Shown piece after piece: positions 34,080 through 44,709 of a DNA stretch of 64,000 nt. A program made the position numbers and the translations under genes. The stretch comes from Solicoccozyma terricola (Eukaryota; Basidiomycota; Tremellomycetes; Filobasidiales; Piskurozymaceae). The notes under the pieces were generated by a model. The model worked only from the letters and a program-made list of their open reading frames with translations. It ran no database searches and had not been told where the DNA came from. The DNA lies in contig BCLD01000011.1 in NCBI GenBank assembly GCA_001600875.1, positions 498,834 through 562,833 of the forward strand, in the 5' to 3' direction. Position 1 is the stretch's first letter. Each line of letters opens with the position of its first letter.

Positions 34080-35089
34080 TCACCGCCATACCATTCCCGA
34101 CGTCGCCTCTGATTCACCTGCGTGACGCTCCCTCTCCAACAGAGCCTCGAATTCCCGCTTCTCTCGCTCTCGATCTTCCGCGTCTACGCGGTCATACGAG
34201 CTCTGATCGTCTGGGCGACCGACTGGGGCGAGGGTTTGCAGTCTAGGAGGGAGTGACTTGTTATCAATCGACTCGACTGCGGGCTTGGGCCTGCCTGAAC
34301 CTATAGACTCCATGCGAAGGCGATCCCAGCTGGAGGTTGGGTTGGAGGAGGTCGAGGACGTGCTGGCGGCTGTGACAGAAAGATGCATACTCAGCACGCA
34401 AACTCAATTCGGCAGTTCTACCCCTTGACTAACCTCGGACATCTCTGGAGTCCTGGCCTCTCGCCTGCTGTGCCCTCTGCAGGTCCTTCTCTCTCTCCAG
34501 CTCTGACCTCTGTTCATCTGCTCCTGCATCCCAATTCCCAGCTGCAGCCGCGCCAGCTTCCTTCTGCAGATCTGTCGGTCGTCGACCACCAATCCCGTCT
34601 GGTCGTGGTAGGCCAAGTCGATCTGCTTCGACCGCACGTTTGCTATCGATCATGACTTGTTGAAAGACTTTCATCTTGCTGGGAGAGGTTGATTGAGGTT
34701 GCCCGCCAATCAGCATCTCGAAGAAATCTTCTTGCGTCGTCAAAAGGGTATGTCTCCCGTCCGACTCACCGCTGACTATCCTTCATCTGGGTATTCACCT
34801 CCAACGCAGCCGCTGCACCTCCAACTGTGAACCCCAAGAAACTCATACTACTCGCTGCAAAACTAGTAAAAGCCAATTTCCTCCATATTGGTAATGGAGG
34901 CTGCCTTTTCCCCATCACAATGTACACTGGAATACCGACCGCCGCACCGATGGTGGTCGATACGATCATCCATCGGTAGCCACGTTTGAGGATATCGATA
35001 TCTGATTGATCGATCTCTCCGGCTTCGATGCGACGTTGCAGGAGGTCTTTGGTGGTCTGAATGTCGAGTGGAGAGGAAGGGAATGACAT
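34080..35089 (-). CDS. Uncharacterised two-TM protein
   Basis: Not recognised. Exons 35089-34770, 34678-34434 and 34369-34080 close in phase, 284 aa. The N-terminal part (residues 1-40) is soluble and acidic/polar. Two hydrophobic segments follow: MIVSTTIGAAVGIPVYIVMG, then FTSFAASSMSFLGFTVGG, separated by a short basic loop (GKRQPPLPIWRK). The C-terminal two thirds is charged and probably disordered, ending in an Arg/Glu-rich helix (REREKREFEALLERERH). The hairpin layout with both termini on the same side would suit an organelle membrane protein, but nothing shows which. Intron 1 needs the distal acceptor at 34679-34680; nearer AGs give the wrong phase. Confidence 0.68.
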
Positions 35090-35278
35090 GATTGGATGAC
35101 TGACAGGCAGGTTTGTTGGGGTGAAAGTCGAAGGGTGACTTGCAAACTGAAAAATAAGCTGGAGCATGCCGAGTTGGCGATCGAAAGGACAATATTTGAT
35201 GACGTGTACACGGGCGACGAGTGGCGAATAATATGGGACAGAACACCGCAAGCCTCTCCTGCCATCACATAGCCTGCA

Positions 35279-36169
35279 TCACCCTCCTCCATCGCACAGC
35301 TTCATACCCCCATGCAGCTGAGCCAACAGTACCATCAGCTTTTTCATCCTTCTATTCCTCAACCTCCGATTCCCCCACCCCTCCTCATACTCACCACAAA
35401 CCACACCTGCGGACAAGACCAACCACGGAGTCTGACCCCACCAAATCACCGTCCCTTGTCTCGCTACATTGCTATTATTCACCGAGACACCACACACGAC
35501 GAGTAATACAAATGTAGTCAACCATATAGCTAGTATTGTGCTGAATGATAAAACGTAGTGAATGCTGACTAGAGTGCTGTACTTATCGTTGTCGGGTGCG
35601 GCGGTGTATGAGTAGTACTATTTGTGTGAGCGCCAAGAGGATCGAAAATGATTTGAATGAGAGTGATTTGGGGGGTGGGTGGGCTCAGAGTAGGGTATTG
35701 TCCTCACCGTAGTATAAGCTTGAATGAACATTGCCAGAAGAAGTAGAGCGAAACCTGATGGGGAAAAGGAGGTCACGGATCATCAGCATGTTCGCCGTTT
35801 GCCCCCCCTTCCCCTCCCCCGGCACCAACCAACATTCCAACTAAGCTCACATAAATACAACATTGCAGCACACCTACTCATCGAGTAAGTGATTGAATTC
35901 GGTAACACCATGCCTACTACCCTATCATCCACCGTAAAACTAGTACCTCCAAAAACACAACCCAACCCTTGATAAATCTGTGTCCCACTTTCCGTTGTTC
36001 TATTAAATCCACAAAAATCTTGAGGTCCGAATCTGATTTGAGTGGTGTTTGTATTCGCTGATACTAACCAGATGGATTTCGATGAAGTGAATGCGGATAT
36101 GGATACGAGGATGAAACAGATGGTGGGGTATGCGATGTGCCATGGGAGACCCCATGTTCGAATAGCCAT
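35279..36169 (-). CDS. Uncharacterised four-TM protein
   Basis: Exons 36169-35851, 35754-35708 and 35617-35279 close in phase, 234 aa. Four hydrophobic segments are visible: IAYPTICFILVSISAFTSS; AAMLYLCFALLLLAMFIQA; VLSFSTILAIWLTTFVLLVV; and a weaker TPWLVLSAGVV. The first loop (about 60 aa) holds FGPQDFCGF and a second cysteine (GLGCVFGG). The layout of TM1, a long Cys-containing outer loop, then TM2-TM4 resembles SUR7/PalI or claudin-type proteins. That is inference from topology only. The 36170-37180 upstream region contains G-runs and three CACGTG sites. Confidence 0.68.
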
Positions 36170-37180
36170 GTTCGGTCGGGGGCGCGGGGGCGGGGGGGGG
36201 GGGGGGGAAAGGAGGGTTAGACTGTGAGGTGTTTGGTTTTACTTTCCCCGGGGATGTATACAGGGATGGTCGGACAAAAACCGATGGATTTGCAGATTTG
36301 TTGTGAGTGCATAAACCAGGGTCGAAGGAGGGCATGCACGAACGACGTACATATATATATTAATGCATGTAAATCCCCGCCATGCGCCGACGTCCCTCTT
36401 CTCCCTCTTCTTCCGTTTACATACTCCGTCCGTGGTGATGCTTGCGAACCATACCACGATGCCGCCATTAACCTCCTCCCGCTTCCCCCACCGCTGGACC
36501 CACCCCCACCCTTTACAGCGGACATCCTCACCGACAAAGGAAGAGGTGGTGGTTGGGGGAGAAGAGGGGGGGGGGGGGGGAGGTCTAGGAGGGTTATTAG
36601 ATGAAACCTGGGTTCGCCACTGTGAGTCACGTGTCACGTGGATGCTATTACGCGTCACCACGTGGACCTGCCGCCGGCCCCCCCCCCTCCCGCCCCCCGC
36701 GCCCCCCTCGTTAGCGTTGTTTGTGGGAGACATAGGAAGGGGTCATAGCGCACGTCTCATTCCTCACTTTGGGTCCAACTTTTTCATACCAACCACGTCT
36801 TCGGGGCATATGTGAGCTGGATCTATCTCGATGCACAGTTCATAGTGATGCCATGAGCCACTAGATCACGCAGACATGCTGACGCGAAGCCATCCATCCT
36901 GCTCCCCGCTTGGCTCCCTACCTGAATCTCATTCATCCTCCATGTATGTATGAATATTGCGCCTGGGCCGGTGTGTCTATTCATACCCCTAATATACCAT
37001 ACCCCAGCACAGAACGGATCAGTTCGAATCCAAACAAAAGGAAACAAAACTTAAAAAAAAGGCAGACTAAAGGATTTGTGCTAGGAATTTTCATTGAAAA
37101 AGTGGAAAAGTGGAGAAGTTTGATCCACGCATACAAACCGTCGAACCCTTCTCGCTTCCACCCCCCCCCCTCCCCACAAA
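36170..37180. other. 1-kb intergenic region with G-runs and E-box cluster
   Basis: Divergent spacer between the four-TM gene and the gene at 37181. It holds G-runs at about 36187-36208 and 36568-36581, an (AT)n stretch near 36350, a C-run at 36680, and CACGTG three times at 36628-36664. The open frames across it are compositional and not gene-like. Confidence 0.6.
36628..36664. promoter_or_regulatory. Cluster of three CACGTG sites
   Basis: CACGTG at 36628-36633, 36635-36640 and 36659-36664. The first two are separated by a single base and the third begins 31 bp after the first. They lie about 460 bp upstream of the divergent four-TM gene and 520 bp upstream of the gene at 37181. Confidence 0.5.
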
Positions 37181-37419
37181 ATGTTCTCAATCACTCGTCG
37201 TCTTCCTCCTACCCTCCTCCGGTCCTTCTCCACCCTGTCCTCGACTTCCACACGACCTCTTTGCGCACAAAGGATATCCAAGAAATCCACCACCACTATC
37301 AACAACGTACCCCGAGGTGCTAGATGGATCTTTGAATCTACATCTGTTCGTTCTGATGGAGGGACTAGTGATATTCCACATGAAGGAATACATCCTGATC
37401 AGGCTACGAGGATGGATCT
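37181..37419 (+). CDS. First exon of a predicted mitochondrial protein, 3' part lost at gap
   Basis: ATG at 37181. The exon runs to the GTGAGT donor at 37420, 79 codons plus 2 nt. The N-terminus is rich in Arg/Ser/Leu/Thr and lacks acids (MFSITRRLPPTLLRSFSTL), a classic matrix-targeting presequence. It is followed by RGARWIFES and GIHPDQATRMDL. The next 140 bp before the N gap give no convincing second exon. Identity is unknown. A faint resemblance to the start of mature COX4/COX5B (PTDxxQATG) is too weak to name it. The rest presumably lies in 37562-38028. Confidence 0.6.
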
Positions 37420-37561
37420 GTGAGTGGGTGTGGGGGTGGGGTGGGGGAGGAGGAGAGAGGGAAGGGGGGTCGCAGGATAGGAGATGGGAAATGGGGGATA
37501 TGACGATACTGATACGACTCGTGACCCCCTCCTCCGCTCCTCCCCCCGCGACCGTTCCCCC

Positions 37562-38028
37562 NNNNNNNNNNNNNNNNNNNNNNNNNNNNNNNNNNNNNNN
37601 NNNNNNNNNNNNNNNNNNNNNNNNNNNNNNNNNNNNNNNNNNNNNNNNNNNNNNNNNNNNNNNNNNNNNNNNNNNNNNNNNNNNNNNNNNNNNNNNNNNN
37701 NNNNNNNNNNNNNNNNNNNNNNNNNNNNNNNNNNNNNNNNNNNNNNNNNNNNNNNNNNNNNNNNNNNNNNNNNNNNNNNNNNNNNNNNNNNNNNNNNNNN
37801 NNNNNNNNNNNNNNNNNNNNNNNNNNNNNNNNNNNNNNNNNNNNNNNNNNNNNNNNNNNNNNNNNNNNNNNNNNNNNNNNNNNNNNNNNNNNNNNNNNNN
37901 NNNNNNNNNNNNNNNNNNNNNNNNNNNNNNNNNNNNNNNNNNNNNNNNNNNNNNNNNNNNNNNNNNNNNNNNNNNNNNNNNNNNNNNNNNNNNNNNNNNN
38001 NNNNNNNNNNNNNNNNNNNNNNNNNNNN
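37562..38028. other. Assembly gap (467 N)
   Basis: Run of N flanked by a C-rich edge (GTTCCCCC). It removes the 3' end of the gene at 37181 and the 5' exon(s) of the oxidoreductase. Confidence 0.99.
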
Positions 38029-38095
38029 GGGTTTTGGCAGTACCACTAGCTGACTCTTTTTGTTTTATGTTTCGGTTTTTTTGGGTGGGAACTAG

Positions 38096-40279
38096 AATAT
38101 CATGTTTGGAAGTGACGAAGGGCCATGGAAGTGAGTGATCGTAAGAGAACGGAGCGAAGCGAAGAACATACTCGCGTTAGCGAGCGTTGGCTCCCTGAGC
38201 GTAGCGAAGAAAAAAGTCGTCGCGAGCGCAGCGTCTTCGCGGAGCGAAGAATATACTCCTCAAGAGCGCAGCGAGCAGTACTCCTTGACCGTTCGCGAGC
38301 AGAGCGAGCAATATTGTTGTTTTCCCCCGTTTTCTGACACCTTCTTCAAACTTTTGTTTCTCTTTATCTCGGTCTCGGTCTCGCTTCCCGCTACCCTCCA
38401 GCCACTCTTTCCGATTCGAACACAAACTCGGTCCCCGTCTCAAAGTAGTCGCACTCATCGACCCTTCAGCAGCTAGAGCCGAAGCTGTCCTCGCTGGTAA
38501 AAGAGCTAGTTTCGTAGAATCAGCGTACAAGGATACCAGGGTTTATCCTTCAGTGGAAGCTTTCCGTGCGGATATGAAGGATGGCGAGGAACCTCAGTGC
38601 GTTTGTTGTCTTTTCAAACCACTTTCCCTCTTGATATCGTACTCACGCTCACTCGCCAAACGTACCGCTTTTTTCTCTCGTTTCCCCCCCCCCCCCCTCT
38701 CTTTCTCTCTTCTCGCCATACACTACCTACAGCGCCATCGTCGTCGGTTCTCCTCCCAAATTCCGTGGTGGAACTCAAGAACCCCGAAATCTTGAAATGA
38801 AATTACTTGACCTCTTCCCGAATACCGCCTACTTTGTTGAAAAGGTGGGTGTGTGGTTTGCTATTCGTTCGCGTGGCAAAACACGGAGGGTTTTCATGAT
38901 TCACCTAAATAACATTCTTGCACCCGATCCGACCAACAGCCTGTCTCTGCTGGTCCTGCTGAAGAAGCACATGTAGTCACCCAGCAATTGATCGATGCTG
39001 GGAATATCGTTTCCGTCGGGTGAGCACATACCGTCGTCCTCTACCGCGATTATCAAATCCATACATGGCTGATGCGGGGGTTTTCCTTTTTTTTGCGTCT
39101 TTTTTTTTTTTCGCTTTTCTCATCACCACGACAGATACATGCTTCGATACCTTCGTTGCGTTCAAAAAATGAAGCAAATTATACACGAGAACAACTTGAC
39201 CGTCATGGGTACTGTAGCTCGATACGTGAGTGTCCTTGGGTTTGACGGCGGGAAATACAATCACTGATGGGAATTACCCAACGTCCAGGCATGCGCTTAC
39301 GAGGCTATTGCCAAGCCGGCATGGTGGGACAAACGAGTCGACATGGGGCCCGTCATTGAGCAAGCTACGCACTTTTGTGGTGAGCAGGTTGTGAGAGTTC
39401 TACGTCCAATCGGAGACGCGATGTTTAAAAAGCTCGATTGTCTGCGGGTTAGATCTTTCAAGATACTTTGGTGGCGATGTTGACATCGACTCTGTCGTGT
39501 GAGTGAACCAAGGCTAGCGATGAAAATTGCAATGCACACGATGCTCATCCAACCTTCCCTCCAACAATCCATCTCATCCACAGCGCTCACTCCGTCGAGT
39601 GGTACGAGAAACCAGGAGAGCTTTCGAAAATTCCAATAGATGAAAGCTTGATTCCAGAGGCAGAGAGGATCCCCAGGATGACCAGCGCCACTTGGTGAGC
39701 TAGATGACGGAATCGCCAAGGGCGAGCAAAGCATCAGCTGACCCTCACTCGGTACATATCTCAGGAAATACCGAAATGGTGCTGTCGGCTCGCTCGTTCA
39801 CGCCGTCGCTCTTCACGGTACAGCATACTCTTGCGAGCTCGAGGTCTATTGTGATGGATACCAGATGAAACTGGTGGATCCTTACAACGCACCAGTGTTG
39901 TACGTGCGCCGACCTGGAGACGATCACGAGGAGAGGCACGCGGTGAGTGGAAAGTTGTCCCTGGCAAGGGGCAAAGGGGCAAAAAAGGGCGCTGGAGAAC
40001 TAAATGCACTGTCTCTCGCCTTAGTTCCAAGACGACGACCCATTCTTTTCCGAGGTCTCAAACTTTATCGATTGCATCGAGGGTGAGTTCATTCCGTCTG
40101 AAACCCCAATTTCTTCTCGTCATCATGCTAAAAAAGGGGTGGGACATATCCTGATAGGCGGACCGGACCCTCACGTTCTCTCCTCATTTGAGGATGCTAC
40201 CAAGACTTACGAGTTTACATGGGCGATTCGTCGTGCCACGGAGGCGAGCCAAAAGAAGCACGCCCACTTTCTTTCATGA
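38096..40279 (+). CDS. GFO/IDH/MocA-family oxidoreductase (5' end in gap)
   Basis: NAD(P)-dependent oxidoreductase of the Gfo/Idh/MocA type; substrate unknown. Visible exons 38096-38130, 38402-38596, 38733-38844, 38940-39019, 39135-39225, 39289-39379, 39453-39498, 39584-39694, 39765-39942, 40025-40082 and 40158-40279 close in phase (372 codons). The protein reads NIMFGSDEGPW then NHSFRFEHKLGPRLKVVALI, the second strand of the Rossmann fold. After it come VVGSPPKFRGG and FVEKPVSAG (the family EKP motif at the NAD site), VGYMLRYLRCVQ and a C-terminal beta-sheet domain. The glycine-rich first strand and start codon must lie in the gap. Its first visible intron is 271 nt and holds the GAGCGNAGCGA repeat. 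Confidence 0.82.
38152..38314 (+). repeat. GAGCGNAGCGA repeat cluster in oxidoreductase intron
   Basis: Units at about 38152, 38197, 38224, 38241, 38264 and 38295 with consensus (C)GAGCGNAGCGA(A/G). Several are followed by ATACT or TACTC. They fill a 271-nt intron in a gene whose other introns are mostly 57-136 nt. Confidence 0.8.
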
Positions 40280-40970
40280 TGGATGACGACGTACATGCGA
40301 GGGAAGCTCTCTGGATAATTTCCTCTCTCTGGATAATTTCATTCACCCCGTCCTCGCAGTGACATTATACTTTTCTGCGCGATCGCCCTGTACTGTGGCT
40401 TGAATACATGATTACTCGAAAATGGACATTTTTTTATATCTTCCATACGGCCGGCCAGGTGTCGCACAAAGCTTGTCTGGAGAGGTAGACCCGAATGACC
40501 CTTGACGGAGCTGTTGGAAGCTGGGTGTTAACCGCGAGTTGTTTGCCCCCCGCGTTTCTTCAACGTCTGCGTGTTTCGGGTCTTTGACGACGAGGACTTG
40601 ACCGCTAGCATGCAAATCTGTCGGGTGTGCTACATCAGCGTCGCAGCTTGTGACTATATAATGCAGCCAGTGCCCGCCCTGTCCATCACATCCCCTTTCC
40701 CCTACGGAGATTATCATTTCCCATTTTTTGCTTCGGGATTCAATCTTCGCACTTGACCGAACTTGGCCCCGAACCAACTTTTGATTGGCCTCGTACAGAT
40801 AATCATCAACCAACAGTCTCCCGACCTGGTCGGCTCGGAGAGGCAGCACATATCGGAAGGGCAAGGGTAAGCCAGAGAACTACTGGACGTCCCTTCAATC
40901 TCTCTTGCTCATCATCCCATCACTACAATCACAGAACTGACACAGCGCCTTCCATTCCATTATTATTAGA
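40280..40970. other. Oxidoreductase / MFS transporter intergenic region
   Basis: 691 bp, presumably the MFS promoter. It contains a 17-bp direct duplication (CTCTCTGGATAATTTC, about 40308-40343) and a TATA-like CTATATAATG at 40654-40663. No gene seen. Confidence 0.55.
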
Positions 40971-43661
40971 ATGTCGACAACCACCACCGATCGCACACCA
41001 CTGTTGGCGAACGGGACTGGCAACGGCAATGACAATGATAATGGCAATGGAATACACCCCAAACCATCAAATGGCTATTCGACCGTATCATATTCGACCG
41101 TAACACCACCGCCAGAATCTGAAGATGATCACTTTAACAAGGCGAATCTAAGCAGAAGCGATTTTATATGGGTTTGCATCGGGTTGTGGTCAGCGTGAGT
41201 GAAACATTGCTCGCTTTCAACCGATTGGGCAGCTGACTTGGAAAAGAACGTTGTAGAACCTTCTTGAGTTCGCTGGATGGCACTATCGTTGCTACGCTAT
41301 TGACCGACATCGGAAGTTCTTTCGAGTGAGAAATCGACCAAAGACTATCAATGGGCATGTCAAGCCTAAATACTGATTTTGTTTCGGTGGTAGGAAATCC
41401 AACATCGCTTCATTCCTCGGAACCGCTTACCTGCTATCGGTCTGGTAAGCTGTCTGCTGCACAGTTTCCGAAGATGCCGATAGATGACTTAGCATTTCTC
41501 CGCCTCGCCCAGTTGCTTTACTCCGATTTACGGTGAGCATGCCTCGTAGTCTGATCGCAAGGGTGTCATAATGTAATGATCTTTATTATCATCTCAAAGG
41601 CCGCTTGTGCGATATTGTCGGTCGTCGAGGATCCATGATGATAGCCCTCTTCTTCTTCGGTTGGTCTTCCGACACTCAGTAACAAAATCTTAAGCCTACG
41701 CAGCACTGACACATGCCAATCCGTTTTGCAGGAGTTGGAACGATCTTCTGTGCGTGCGCTCCTTCCATGGAAAGCCTGATTGCTGCGAGAGCCATCGCTG
41801 GTATCGGTGGTGGTGGTCTGACAAGTGTTGGATCCATAATATTAAGCGATCTCGGTGAGTCGATTTCGAGCATCTATCCGACTATGACCTGCAACTGACG
41901 AAGCAACACTCCTTGCGCAGTTCCCCTGTAGGTTTGGACTTCGTTGGCAAAGCGAAATATTCATATGCTACATACGCTGACTACAACTCGATACAGCAAA
42001 CGCCGAGGATTGTATCAAGGCCTAGCAAACTGCTTTTTCGGATTAGGAGCTGGCTTGGGAGGACCACTCGGAGGATGGATCGCCGACACGTGGGGATGGT
42101 GAGCGAGCTTACCGCGATTTAATTACACATTACACGAACCCAAAACTGACCCAAATCGATACTCCACAGGCGCACCGCATTCATCATACAAATCCCCATC
42201 CTTCTCGGAAGCACACTCTTGGTTTGGTTCAAGGTTCACATCCCACTGCAACATTCTTCTCAAACCCTTCGTCAGAAACTAGCTCGGATCGATTATCTTG
42301 GTTCCTTCACCCTCGTACTCGCCGTCAGCTCACTCTTGTTAGCCATGACGTTGAAGACTAGTTCCGAGACCGAGTTAATGTGGTCTAACCCAATAGTATG
42401 GGGTTTGCTCGTTGCAAGCTTGGCTGTGGGCTTGATCTTCGTATATGTGGAGGGCAAGCTAGTCAAGGAGCCAATTATGCCATTGAGATTGTTGAGGTAT
42501 GTGTCGTCAACACACTCCCGCCCGTCCCTCTCGCTGACAAGAGGACCATATCGTAGGCAAAGGAATCCAGCGTTTGTGGCTTTGTCCAACTGGCTGGTAT
42601 CTGTCATGGCATTCAGCATGGTGAGCGTTGATAGTCAGGTTGATGGTCGCGCGTCAGCTTGCTAAGACATGGATCCTCATCCCTCTGAGTAGCTTTACAA
42701 CGTGCCATTGTATTTCTCTGCCGTAAAGCTTACCACTTCAAAGGTCGCCGGAAGTCATCTTGTGCCCAACAGTGTGAGTGTTTGCAATTGTGCTTCGGCG
42801 ATTGCCCATTCTGACAGACGTATCCTCCTTCAGGTTTCTCTTGCATTCGGTTCTCTCACTGCAGGATGGTACATGCGACGAACTGGCAAATTTTACTGGA
42901 TGGCAGCGTTCATGTGTTGCATGTCACTAGCCGCCACAATCCATCTTGCAACTTGGGGACCTGACACTCCCTCCTGGTCGCTTTGGGTGTCCTTGGCGCC
43001 TTTTGGTTTTGGGGTATCGGGAATTCTGACAAGCACATTGGTCACGTTGATCGGTAGTGTTGATAAGGTGGATATAGCTTGCAGTACTGGAAGTAAGTGT
43101 CGCTTCGAATCAGGCTACCTAGATGCGCTAAACTGATCATCGGCCGTTCAGTATCATATCTCTTCCGAACTACCGGGTGAGCAAAAAGCGTACACGGTAG
43201 TTGCGTATACGGACTAACTTCTACCTGAACGTATATTACAGTCAAGTGCTTGGTGTGGCTCTCAGCGCTGCGCTGATGCAATCAGTGCTCCAGAAGAAGC
43301 TATCAGCCTCGATTACCGGTCCAGGGTCAGAGGAAGTGAGTGATGAACAGTGGAAAGGCTGGTTGACGAACAAGACTAAAACAAATCCTCTGAGCAGATT
43401 ATTCAACACATTCGTCACTCTACCTCTTCCATAATATCTCTCCCGCCCGACCTCAAAGCATCAGCTATCAGCGCGTACCAGGCCGGCATCCGAGCTGTCT
43501 TCATTTGCCAAGTCGTCGTAGCGTTCCTTCTGCTCCTGGCGTGTTTGTGTATGAAGGAGATCGAGCTGCCCGATTATCTCACCGAGAGCAAGCAAGGGCA
43601 GAGCGTGGTCAAGATCAGTGATGAGGCAGAGGACGGCGAGGAGACTACTACTAGAGCTTAG
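40971..43661 (+). CDS. MFS transporter, DHA2-type (vacuolar basic amino acid / drug family)
   Basis: Major facilitator of the 14-TM DHA2 group. Fifteen exons close in phase (589 aa): 40971-41194, 41257-41325, 41394-41444, 41513-41532 (20 nt), 41599-41658, 41732-41854, 41921-41927 (7 nt), 41997-42098, 42170-42496, 42557-42620, 42693-42773, 42834-43092, 43152-43176 (25 nt), 43242-43335, 43398-43661. Motifs are FLSSLDGTIVAT (TM1), the MFS loop signature YGRLCDIVGRRGSM, the antiporter motif-C region FGLGAGLGGPLGGWIAD, and many hydrophobic helices. The N-terminus is Asn/Gly-rich and acidic; its TPLLANG resembles the dileucine-type vacuolar signals of VBA-like carriers. Substrate is not decidable from sequence. 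Confidence 0.9.
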
Positions 43662-43922
43662 AAAGCATGTTCATCTTATTAGATTGCTCATGTCCGCTGC
43701 CACGTGACTCTCCGGGTGGCGAATACCCGGAATTCCGCCGGCACGTGTGACGTCATCGGCCGAAAATCGTTCGCGCACGTCCCACTTTGGGCAGTTTGTT
43801 CCTGACTATCAGTTTCCGACGGACAGATACGGATTTTTTAAACACATCGTCCTCTGTTCCAACACATCATCATCCACCAACATCTACTTCATCACCGCAA
43901 TCCACATCTCAACTCAATTAAC
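43662..43922. promoter_or_regulatory. Promoter with two CACGTG sites and a TGACGTCA site
   Basis: CACGTG at 43701-43706 and 43742-43747. The second is followed at once by TGACGTCA (43748-43755). The start of the helical-protein gene is 170-220 bp downstream, after a CA-rich leader. Confidence 0.5.
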
Positions 43923-44709
43923 ATGTCTGCCATCCCTCCACGACCTGTTGTTCCTGCCGAGTCTGCTCCAGCGCCTGCCGTCGCTCTGGACGCTATCGCA
44001 GCCGAGCCCACTAGCTTGCAGAAGGCGATGGCTCAAGCTAAGCCTGTGAGTGGAGCACCGTGGGTCCTACATTTCCAGTAGTATCTCTAACGTAGTAGAA
44101 TCGACTGCTGCAGTACCTAGACAAGACTGTTGAAACCGTCAAGCCTTACACCGATGCCGTGGTGGCCAAGACCCAAGAAATCGTTCACGAGTTCCAGGGA
44201 GACAAGCCGGTGACCACCGAGACTGGCATACCTGCCTCCGGTACTGGTGTTGCTACTGAAAGGTCTCTTTCCGAGGGGCATCCCGACTTCGCTGCCACAG
44301 CCGAAAAGGCCAGGACTTATCTCAACCAAGGATTAGGTGTTGTTTCCGTGAGTGGATGTGTGGACCCAAGGCGGATGACAGACAACAACAGCTAACCCTC
44401 TTTCGTCCTCCTTCCCCATTAGGGTGCTTTCAACCAAGTAACTGCTTCCATAGAGAAGAACACCGCATCGGACACCCACCCCGGTTTGATCACCCAAATT
44501 CAGAACGCCTCTCACACTATCGTGGAGAAGGCGGATGCTTTCTTCGGAGAGAACGTGAGTGTGCGCTTGGGTTCAGGGTGAGCCAAATGAGCTGATGGTA
44601 TACGTTCCTTCCCCTACAGCCACCAGCCACCAGCTCCGCCGCAGCTGCTGTTCCTCCCATCCCAACAACTACCAACACTATCCCTCACGAGCAGGCCACC
44701 GTGTTGTGA
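43923..44709 (+). CDS. Small helical protein, unknown
   Basis: Exons 43923-44045, 44114-44347, 44423-44554 and 44620-44709 close in phase, 192 aa. No signal peptide or TM. The sequence is Ala/Thr/Pro-rich at both ends. The middle is an amphipathic helix series (DKTVETVKPYTDAVVAKTQE, EKARTYLNQGLGVVSGAFNQ, NASHTIVEKADAFFG) with repeated V-x-x-K/E patterns. Such layouts are seen in lipid-droplet, LEA-like and stress-induced proteins; assignment to any of these is speculative. The promoter has E-box/CRE elements, which suggests regulated expression. Confidence 0.75.

Noticed and set aside
36217..36815. Overlapping open frames in the G-run region
   Set aside because: Composition-driven (poly-G/C, Pro/Gly), no family resemblance, no splice logic.
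37484..37561. Second exon GYDDTDTTRDPLL after the 37181 gene
   Set aside because: No acceptor gives the phase required by the donor at 37420; the reachable frame is not convincing.
37399..38138. Open frames through the 467-N gap
   Set aside because: They consist of N codons and carry no information.
38152..38314. GAGCGNAGCGA cluster as CRISPR or as coding repeat
   Set aside because: Units are short, irregularly spaced and intronic. The frame through them (Arg/Ser/Glu-rich) is not needed to join the flanking oxidoreductase exons, which close in phase without it.
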